Positions 43,297 to 49,646 of a stretch of 49,646 nt of DNA are shown piece by piece (within the stretch, counting starts at the first letter, position 1; the number at the start of each line of letters is the position of its first letter). The stretch is from Halomonas stenophila (GTDB taxonomy: Bacteria > Pseudomonadota > Gammaproteobacteria > Pseudomonadales > Halomonadaceae), in NCBI RefSeq assembly GCF_014192275.1, contig NZ_JACHXR010000002.1, positions 406,587 to 456,232 on the forward strand. The letters run 5' to 3'. Both the position numbers and the translations under genes were made by a program. The notes under the pieces were generated by a model. The model was not told the DNA's origin. It was given only the letters and a program-made list of their open reading frames with translations, and did not search any database.

Positions 43297-44547
43297 ATGC
43301 AACGTTATTCAGGCTTCGGGCTGGTCAAGCATGCACTCAGCCACCACGAGAACTGGCAGCGCCAGTGGCGCAACCCCACGCCCAAGAAGGCGTACGACGT
43401 CATCATCATCGGTGGCGGCGGCCATGGCCTGGGGACCGCCTATTACCTGGCCAAGGAATTCGGCATCAAGAATGTCGCCGTGATCGAGAAGGGCTGGCTG
43501 GGCGGCGGCAATACCGCCCGCAACACCACCATCGTCCGTTCCAACTACCTGTGGGACGAGGCGGCGGCCCTCTACGAGCACTCCATGAAACTGTGGGAGG
43601 GCCTGTCCCAGGACCTCAACTACAACGTCATGTTCTCCCAGCGCGGCGTGCTCAACCTGGGACATACCCTGCAGGACATGCGCGACATCCAGCGCCGGGT
43701 CAATGCCAACCGCCTGAACGGCATCGACGGCGAGGTGCTCGACGCCAAGGGCGTCCAGGAGCTGGTGCCGATCATGGACTGCTCGAAGAATGCCCGCTAT
43801 CCGGTGCTCGGCGCCTCCTGGCAGCCGCGGGCCGGCGTGGCCCGCCACGACGCCGTGGCCTGGGGCTTCGCCCGTGCCGCCGACGCCCATGGCGTGGATA
43901 TCCTGCAGCAGACCGAGGTCACCGGCTTCAAGATCCGTGACGGCCAGGTCTACGGGGTGCACACCAACCGCGGCGACATCGAGGCCAAGACCGTCGGCTG
44001 CGTGACCGCCGGCAACTCCGGGGTGCTGGCCGGCATGGCCGGCATCAAGCTGCCGCTGGAGTCGCATCCGCTCCAGGCCCTGGTCTCCGAGCCTCTGAAA
44101 CCGGTGCTCGACACCGTGGTGATGTCCAATCACGTGCACGGCTACATCAGCCAGTCCGACAAGGGCGACCTGGTCATCGGCGCGGGTATCGACGGCTACA
44201 ACGGCTATGGCCAGCGCGGCAGCTACCCCACCGTGGAACACACCCTGCAGGCGATCGTGGAGATGTTCCCGATCTTCTCCCGGGTGCGCATGAACCGCCA
44301 GTGGGGCGGCATCGTCGACACCTGTCCGGATGCCTGCCCGATCCTCTCCAAGACCCAGGTCAAGGGGCTGTATTTCAACTGTGGCTGGGGCACCGGCGGC
44401 TTCAAGGCCACCCCCGGATCGGCCCACGTGTTCGCCGCCAGCCTCGCCAAGGGCGAGATGCACCCGATCGCCGAGCCGTTCTCCATCGATCGCTTCAACA
44501 CCGGAGCGCTGGTCGACGAGCACGGCGCCGCCGGCGTGGCCCACTAA
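43297..44547 (+). CDS. soxB: Sarcosine oxidase beta subunit
   Basis: Flavoprotein subunit that oxidises sarcosine in the heterotetrameric enzyme. The 416-residue product has the FAD-binding motif [20 protein letters not shown] (residues 35-54). His184 in [10 protein letters not shown] lies in the segment where characterised enzymes carry covalent FMN. The C-terminal [20 protein letters not shown] completes the domain. The start at 43297 follows GAGGAG; the preceding 36 codons are not coding. It is 44 nt after glyA and 12 nt before soxD. Confidence 0.95.
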   Translation: MQRYSGFGLVKHALSHHENWQRQWRNPTPKKAYDVIIIGGGGHGLGTAYYLAKEFGIKNVAVIEKGWLGGGNTARNTTIVRSNYLWDEAAALYEHSMKLWEGLSQDLNYNVMFSQRGVLNLGHTLQDMRDIQRRVNANRLNGIDGEVLDAKGVQELVPIMDCSKNARYPVLGASWQPRAGVARHDAVAWGFARAADAHGVDILQQTEVTGFKIRDGQVYGVHTNRGDIEAKTVGCVTAGNSGVLAGMAGIKLPLESHPLQALVSEPLKPVLDTVVMSNHVHGYISQSDKGDLVIGAGIDGYNGYGQRGSYPTVEHTLQAIVEMFPIFSRVRMNRQWGGIVDTCPDACPILSKTQVKGLYFNCGWGTGGFKATPGSAHVFAASLAKGEMHPIAEPFSIDRFNTGALVDEHGAAGVAH

Positions 44548-44559
44548 GGAGATTCCGCC

Positions 44560-44910
44560 ATGTTCTATATCCATTGTCCCTATTGCGGCGAGCTCCGGGA
44601 GGAGGAGGAATTTCATCCCAAGGGCCAGGCGCACATCGCCCGCCCCGCGGACCCCGCGGCCTGCAGCGACGAGGAATGGGGCGACTACCTGTTCTTCCGC
44701 GACAACCCCCGCGGCATCCACCACGAGCTGTGGGTCCACGCCGTGGGCTGCCGCAAGTTCTTCAATATCACCCGTCACACCGTGACCTACGAGATCCTCG
44801 AGACCTACAAGATGGGCGAGCAGCCGAGGTTCACCGCCGAGCATCCCGAGGGACGGCCGTCCCAGGACGGCGTCGAACAGGCATCGCTTCGTGAAGGAGT
44901 CCGCGCATGA
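44560..44910 (+). CDS. soxD: Sarcosine oxidase delta subunit
   Basis: Small zinc-binding subunit, 116 residues. It starts with MFYIHCPYCGELREEEEF, carrying the CxxC pair (Cys6, Cys9), and has the family segment EEWGDYLFFRDNPRGIHHEL and WVHAVGCRKFFNITRHTVTY. It overlaps soxA by ATGA. A stabilising, zinc-bridging role is known for the subunit in other bacteria. Confidence 0.95.
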   Translation: MFYIHCPYCGELREEEEFHPKGQAHIARPADPAACSDEEWGDYLFFRDNPRGIHHELWVHAVGCRKFFNITRHTVTYEILETYKMGEQPRFTAEHPEGRPSQDGVEQASLREGVRA

Positions 44911-47900
44911 GTCAGCTCAATCGTCTCGCCCGGGGCGGGCGCATCGACCGCTCCCGCAAGCTGAGCTTCACCTTCAACGGCAAGCGCTATCAGGGCCATG
45001 CCGGCGATACCCTGGCCTCGGCGCTGCTCGCCAATGGCATCGACATCGTCAACCGCAGCTTCAAGTACTCGCGGCCCCGTGGCATCGTCGCCGCCGGCGC
45101 CGAGGAGCCCAACGCCGTGGTCCAGCTCGGCAAGACCGAGGCGGGCCAGGTGCCCAACGTGCGGGCCACCCAGCAGGCGCTGTTCGACGGTCTGGAGGCG
45201 CGCAGCACCAACGGCTGGCCCAACGTCCAGCGCGACCTGATGAGCGTGATCGGCAAGCTGGGCGGCCAGTTCATGCCGCCGGGCTTCTACTACAAGACCT
45301 TCATGGCCCCGGCCTCCCTGTGGATGACCTACGAGAAGTACATCCGCAAGAGCGCGGGCCTGGGGCGCAGCCCCATGGAGAACGACCCGGACATCTACGA
45401 CCACCTGCACCAGCACTGCGACGTGCTGGTGGTCGGCGCCGGCCCGGCCGGGCTGGCCGCGGCCCTGACCGCGGCGCGCAGCGGCGCCCGGGTGCTCCTC
45501 TGCGACGAGCAGGAGGAGATGGGCGGCTCGCTGCTGGATACCCGTGAGCTGCTCGACGACAAGCCGGCGGATCAGTGGGTCGCCGAGGTCCTCCAGGAGC
45601 TGGATGACCTGGACAACGTGACGTTGCTGCCGCGGACTACCGCCAACGGCTACCATGACCACCACTTCGTGACCCTCCACGAGCGTCGCACCGAGCATCT
45701 CGCCGACACCGCCCCGCTCAAGGGCGGTCGGCGCCAGGTGCGCTCGCGCATGCACCGCGTGCGCGCCGGCCGTGTCGTGCTGGCCACCGGCGCCCACGAG
45801 CGACCGCTGGTCTATGGCAACAACGACGTGCCGGGCAACCTGCTGGCCGGTGCGGTCTCGACCTATGTCCGTCGCTACGGCGTCGTGCCGGGCCGTAAGC
45901 TGGTGCTCTCCACCAGCAACGACCATGCCTATCGCGCCGCCCTGGACTGGCTGGAGAGCGGCCGCGAGGTGGTGGCCATCGCCGACGCCCGCGCCAACCC
46001 GGACGGTGAGCTGGTCGAGCAGGCCCGGGCCCTGGGTATCCGCATCATCGCAGGCGCGGCGGTGATCGAGGCCAAGGGCGAGAGCCGGGTCAGCGGCGCG
46101 CGGGTGGCGAAGGTCGACCTGGATGGCTTCCGGGTCGCCGGCGCCGCCGAGACCCTGGATTGCGACACCATCGCCAGCTCCGGCGGCTACAGCCCGGTGA
46201 TCCACCTGGCCTCCCACACCGGCGGTCGGCCGACCTGGCGCGACGATATCCTCGGCTTCGTGCCCACCCTGGTGAAGGGCGTGAGCGCAGCCGGCGGTGC
46301 CCAGGGCGTCTATGCCACCGGCGAGGTGCTGGCCGATGGGGGCGATGCCGGCGTCCGTGCCGCCCAGGAAGCCGGCTTCGAGGCGGCAGGGGTCACCCTG
46401 CCCCAGGTCGAAGCGCGTCGCGACGGTGCGGCCTGTGCGCTCTATCAGGTGCCCCACGAGAAGCCGACCCTGCGCGGGCCCAAGCAGTTCGTCGACCTGC
46501 AGAACGACGTCACCGCGGCGGGCATCGAGGTGGCCACCCGTGAGGGCTTCGAGTCCATCGAGCACGTCAAGCGCTATACCGCCATGGGCTTCGGCACCGA
46601 CCAGGGCAAGCTCGGCAACATCAACGGCATGGCTATCGCCGCCCGCTTGTTGGGGCGCTCGATCCCCGAGGTCGGCACCACGGTGTTCCGTCCCAACTAC
46701 ACCCCGGTGACCTTCGGCGCCATCGTCGGCCGTCACTGCCGCGAGCTGTTCGACTCCGAGCGCTACACCGCCATGCACCAGTGGCACGTGGAGCACGGCG
46801 CCGAGTTCGAGGACGTGGGCCAGTGGAAGCGCCCCTGGTACTTCCCGCGCAAGGTCAACGGCAAGACCGAGACCATGCACGAGTCGGTGGCCCGGGAGTG
46901 CCGGGCGGTGCGCGAGGCGGTGGGCATTCTCGATGCCTCGACGCTCGGCAAGATCGACATCCAGGGCCCGGACGCCCGGGAATTCCTGGGCAGGGTCTAC
47001 ACCAACAAGTGGGCCAAGCTGGCCCCGGGTCGCGTGCGCTACGGGCTGATGTGCAAGGACGACGGCATGGTGTTCGATGACGGCACCACCAGCTGCCTGG
47101 GCGAGAACCACTTCCTGATGACCACCACCACCGGCGGCGCGGCCGGCGTGCTGGAGTGGCTGGAACTGTGGCACCAGACCGAGTGGCCGGAGCTCGACGT
47201 CTACTTCACCTCGGTGACCGATCACTGGGCGACCATGACCGTCACCGGGCCGGAGGCGCGCAAGCTGATGTCGGAAATCACCGACATCGACCTGGACAAG
47301 GAAGCGTTCAAGTTCATGGACTGGCGCGAGGGCAGCGTGGCCGGCGTGCCGGCGCGGGTGTTCCGCATCTCCTTCACCGGCGAGCTGGCCTACGAGATCA
47401 ATGTCCAGGCCAACTATGCGCTGCACGTCTGGGAGACGCTGTTCGCCCATGGTGACAAGTACGGCCTGACGCCCTACGGCACCGAGACCATGCACGTGCT
47501 GCGGGCCGAGAAGGGCTTCATCATCGCCGGTCAGGACACCGACGGTTCGGTGACCCCGGAGGACCTGGGCATGCACTGGGCGGTCGGCTACGACAAGCCG
47601 TTCTCCTGGATCGGCCAGCGGGCGCTGACCCGGCCGGATACCGCGCGCACCGACCGCAAGCAACTGGTGGGCCTCAAGCCCAGGGATGCCAAGGTGGTGC
47701 TGGAGGAGGGCGCGCAGATCGTCTTCGATCCGAAACACGCCATCCCCATGCCCATGGTGGGGCACGTGACCTCGAGCTACTACAGCCCGACCCTGGACTC
47801 GGGCTTCGCCCTGGCGGTGGTCAAGGGCGGTCAGCAGAAGATGGGCGAGACCGTCTATCTGCCCATGGCCGACGGCCAGGTCCATGAGGCCGAAATCGTC

Positions 47901-47945
47901 AGCCCCATCTTCCTCGACCCCAAGGGAGAGCGTCAGAATGTCTAA
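44907..47945 (+). CDS. soxA: Sarcosine oxidase alpha subunit
   Basis: The largest subunit, 1012 residues, which carries NAD and folate sites and channels the one-carbon unit to tetrahydrofolate as methylene-THF. An N-terminal ferredoxin-like region (LSFTFNGKRYQGHAGDTLAS) precedes the nucleotide-binding domain VLVVGAGPAGLAAALTAARS (about residues 174-193). The C-terminal half is a GcvT/aminomethyltransferase-like domain (GILDASTLGKIDIQGPDARE, ISFTGELAYEINVQANYALH, EKGFIIAGQDTDGSVTPEDL). It overlaps soxD by 4 nt and soxG by 8 nt. Confidence 0.96.
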   Translation: MSQLNRLARGGRIDRSRKLSFTFNGKRYQGHAGDTLASALLANGIDIVNRSFKYSRPRGIVAAGAEEPNAVVQLGKTEAGQVPNVRATQQALFDGLEARSTNGWPNVQRDLMSVIGKLGGQFMPPGFYYKTFMAPASLWMTYEKYIRKSAGLGRSPMENDPDIYDHLHQHCDVLVVGAGPAGLAAALTAARSGARVLLCDEQEEMGGSLLDTRELLDDKPADQWVAEVLQELDDLDNVTLLPRTTANGYHDHHFVTLHERRTEHLADTAPLKGGRRQVRSRMHRVRAGRVVLATGAHERPLVYGNNDVPGNLLAGAVSTYVRRYGVVPGRKLVLSTSNDHAYRAALDWLESGREVVAIADARANPDGELVEQARALGIRIIAGAAVIEAKGESRVSGARVAKVDLDGFRVAGAAETLDCDTIASSGGYSPVIHLASHTGGRPTWRDDILGFVPTLVKGVSAAGGAQGVYATGEVLADGGDAGVRAAQEAGFEAAGVTLPQVEARRDGAACALYQVPHEKPTLRGPKQFVDLQNDVTAAGIEVATREGFESIEHVKRYTAMGFGTDQGKLGNINGMAIAARLLGRSIPEVGTTVFRPNYTPVTFGAIVGRHCRELFDSERYTAMHQWHVEHGAEFEDVGQWKRPWYFPRKVNGKTETMHESVARECRAVREAVGILDASTLGKIDIQGPDAREFLGRVYTNKWAKLAPGRVRYGLMCKDDGMVFDDGTTSCLGENHFLMTTTTGGAAGVLEWLELWHQTEWPELDVYFTSVTDHWATMTVTGPEARKLMSEITDIDLDKEAFKFMDWREGSVAGVPARVFRISFTGELAYEINVQANYALHVWETLFAHGDKYGLTPYGTETMHVLRAEKGFIIAGQDTDGSVTPEDLGMHWAVGYDKPFSWIGQRALTRPDTARTDRKQLVGLKPRDAKVVLEEGAQIVFDPKHAIPMPMVGHVTSSYYSPTLDSGFALAVVKGGQQKMGETVYLPMADGQVHEAEIVSPIFLDPKGERQNV

Positions 47946-48573
47946 CGTCGCAACCTTCGATACCCGTACCGAGGCCAAGATTCCGGTCGAGTCGCCGCTG
48001 GCCTACTCCTACCGTCGCTCGGGGGCCCCGGCCCCCACCGGCAAGAGCCGGGTGGTGCTGCGCGAGCGGCCCTTCCTCGGCCACCTGATCCTGCGCGGTG
48101 GCGCCATCGTCCTCGACGAGGCGGTGCGCGAGGTGCTCGGCGTCTCGCTGCCCGGTGAGCCCCAGGGCCTGGTGCAGGACGCCGACGGCGAGCGCAGCAT
48201 CCAGTGGCTGTCGCCGGACGAGTGGCTGGTCATCGTGCCCGGTGGCGAGGAGTTCGAGCTGGAGAACCGGCTGCGCGCGGCCCTGGGCGATGCCCACTTC
48301 GCCATCAGCAACGCCAGCGGCGGCCAGACCCTGGTCGAGCTCGAGGGCGAGGCCGCCCGGGAGCTGTTGATGAAGTCGGTGATCTACGACGTCCATCCCA
48401 GCCATTTCCCGGTGGGCAAGGGCGTGACCACGGTCTTCGCCAAGACCACGGTGATCCTGCGCCGGCCCGCCGAGGACCGCTGGGAGCTGGTAGTGCGCCG
48501 CAGCTTCGCCGACTACACCTATCGCTGGCTGCTCGATGCCGGCGAGGAGTACGGTATCGGCGTGGAGCGCTGA
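47938..48573 (+). CDS. soxG: Sarcosine oxidase gamma subunit
   Basis: The gamma subunit, 211 residues, with a GcvT-related fold. Landmarks are SRVVLRERPFLGHLILRGGA, IQWLSPDEWLVIVPGGEEFE, VELEGEAARELLMKSVIYDV, HPSHFPVGKGVTTVFAKTTV and RRSFADYTYRWLLDAGEEYG. The start overlaps the soxA stop by 8 nt. Together with SoxBDA it completes the heterotetramer. Confidence 0.94.
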   Translation: MSNVATFDTRTEAKIPVESPLAYSYRRSGAPAPTGKSRVVLRERPFLGHLILRGGAIVLDEAVREVLGVSLPGEPQGLVQDADGERSIQWLSPDEWLVIVPGGEEFELENRLRAALGDAHFAISNASGGQTLVELEGEAARELLMKSVIYDVHPSHFPVGKGVTTVFAKTTVILRRPAEDRWELVVRRSFADYTYRWLLDAGEEYGIGVER

Positions 48574-48601
48574 TCCCGGTCGCTTCCCTCACGTGCGTTT
48601 C

Positions 48602-48625
48602 CAGGCCGGGGCTTGCCCCGGCCTG
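48602..48625 (+). other. Hairpin between soxG and purU
   Basis: CAGGCCGGGG (48602-48611) pairs perfectly with CCCCGGCCTG (48616-48625) around CTTG, followed by CTTCG. It may partly terminate transcription or stabilise the sox message. Confidence 0.55.
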
Positions 48626-48644
48626 CTTCGTCAGGAGACATCCC

Positions 48645-49511
48645 ATGAGCCGTAATGCCGATACCTGGATCCTCACGGCCCAATGCCCCAGCCGGCTGGG
48701 CACCGTGGACGTGGTTACCCGCTTCCTCAAGGAGCGTCGCTGCTACATCACCGAGCAGCAGTCCTTCGACGACCGCCACGCCGAGCGTTTCTTCATCCGC
48801 ACCGAGTTTTACCCCCAGGACGCCGACTTCGACGCCGAGGCCTTCCAGGCCGCCTTCGCCGCCCGGGCCGGGGAGTTCGAGATGGTCTTCGAGCTGACCG
48901 CCCCGGACGCGCGGATGCCGGTGGTGATCATGGTCTCCAAGGCGGATCACTGCCTGAACGACCTGCTGTATCGCTACCGCACCGGTCAGCTGCCCATCGA
49001 CATCCGGGCGGTGGTTTCCAACCATCCGGACCTCGAGTCCCTGGCCAGCTGGCATGGGCTGCCCTATTACCACTTCCCGATCACCGCGGACACCAAGGCC
49101 GAGCAGGAGGCGCGGGTCTGGGGGGTGATCGAGGAGACCGGCGCCGAGCTGGTGATCCTGGCCCGCTACATGCAGGTGCTGTCCAGCGAGATGTGCGAGA
49201 AGCTCGCCGGCCGGGCCATCAACATCCACCATTCGCTGCTGCCTGGCTTCAAGGGCGCCAAGCCCTATCACCAGGCCTACGAGAAGGGCGTCAAGCTGGT
49301 CGGGGCCACCGCTCACTACATCAACGACGACCTCGACGAGGGACCGATCATCACCCAGGGCGTGGAGCCCGTCAGCCATGCCGACTACCCCGAGGACCTG
49401 GTGGCCAAGGGCCGCGACGTGGAGTGCCTGACCCTGGCCCGGGCGGTGGCCTACCACGTGGAGCGGCGGGCGTTCCTGCACAAGCGTCGCACGGTGGTGT
49501 TCACCCGCTAG
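48645..49511 (+). CDS. purU: Formyltetrahydrofolate deformylase
   Basis: Hydrolyses 10-formyl-THF to formate and THF, releasing folate tied up by one-carbon flux. The 288-residue product has an N-terminal ACT domain (LTAQCPSRLGTVDVVTRFLK, about residues 10-90) and a formyltransferase-like hydrolase domain with ARYMQVLSSEMCEKLAGRAI, INIHHSLLPGFKGAKPYHQA and GATAHYINDDLDEGPIITQG, including the conserved His and Asp. AGGAGA precedes the start. It ends the glyA-sox cluster, as in P. aeruginosa, where purU2 follows soxG. Its last 75 nt and the following 20 nt are repeated immediately downstream. Confidence 0.96.
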   Translation: MSRNADTWILTAQCPSRLGTVDVVTRFLKERRCYITEQQSFDDRHAERFFIRTEFYPQDADFDAEAFQAAFAARAGEFEMVFELTAPDARMPVVIMVSKADHCLNDLLYRYRTGQLPIDIRAVVSNHPDLESLASWHGLPYYHFPITADTKAEQEARVWGVIEETGAELVILARYMQVLSSEMCEKLAGRAINIHHSLLPGFKGAKPYHQAYEKGVKLVGATAHYINDDLDEGPIITQGVEPVSHADYPEDLVAKGRDVECLTLARAVAYHVERRAFLHKRRTVVFTR

Positions 49512-49646
49512 GGCAGAGAGGCGGCGTCGTCGCGTGCCGCTGGCCCCTGCCGCCCGGGCGGTGGCCTACCACGTGGAGCGGCGGGCGTTCCTGCACAAGC
49601 GTCGCACGGTGGTGTTCACCCGCTAGGGCAGAGAGGCGGCGTCGTC
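49437..49646 (+). repeat. Tandem exact duplication of the purU 3' end
   Basis: Bases 49437-49531 (the last 75 nt of purU, stop included, plus 20 nt) recur without a mismatch at 49552-49646, the window end, with a 115-bp period. The second copy may continue beyond the window. Confidence 0.92.

Overview
The window looks like a chromosomal segment of a halophilic gammaproteobacterium, most likely Halomonas or a close relative. Base composition is uniformly GC-rich. The left end carries the conserved macromolecular-synthesis block tsaD / rpsU-dnaG-rpoD, and most of the rest is a glycine betaine (trimethylglycine) catabolic island built from the same protein families as in Pseudomonas aeruginosa. 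The genus is inferred from family resemblance and gene order, not from a database search.

Layout. 1-5600: tsaD (cut at the window edge) divergent from rpsU-dnaG-rpoD. 5600-8910: an unrecognised six-helix membrane protein, then a LysR regulator divergent from the L-serine dehydratase sdaA. 8990-13862: a five-gene branched-chain-amino-acid-type ABC transporter. 13885-16970: a LysR regulator divergent from glutathione-dependent formaldehyde dehydrogenase and S-formylglutathione hydrolase. 17255-27045: gbdR, mtgA, then the dimethylglycine demethylation operon (dipeptidase, DUF5943/V4R protein, dgcA, dgcB, etfA, etfB). 27124-31092: an IalB-like secreted protein, a BCCT betaine transporter and glutathione-independent formaldehyde dehydrogenase fdhA. 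31347-36177: an NAD-linked molybdenum formate dehydrogenase (fused fdsG-fdsB, fdsA, fdsD). 36311-39027: divergent gbcA and gbcB, the betaine monooxygenase. 39052-41630: a PQQ-type sugar dehydrogenase and a GlxA-family regulator. 41954-49511: glyA-soxBDAG-purU.

How the genes fit together. Betaine enters through the BCCT carrier and GbcAB removes the first methyl group. DgcAB with the dedicated EtfAB removes the second (dimethylglycine to sarcosine), and SoxBDAG the third (sarcosine to glycine). GlyA makes serine from glycine and methylene-THF, and SdaA turns serine into pyruvate. The released one-carbon units are oxidised by two parallel formaldehyde routes (FdhA; GSH-dependent dehydrogenase plus esterase), by PurU, and finally by formate dehydrogenase to CO2 with NADH gain. 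The window therefore encodes a nearly complete route from betaine to pyruvate and CO2.

Beyond the genes, the most interesting signals are these: two copies of a ~167-bp palindromic intergenic element, one flanked by a 9-bp direct repeat; a shared 26-bp operator-like motif before gbcB, the formate dehydrogenase operon and (weaker) the dipeptidase operon, a candidate GbdR site; AAC-repeat (Hfq/Crc-like) leader motifs before several catabolic genes; a riboswitch-like folded leader before glyA; and an exact duplication of the purU 3' end running off the window.
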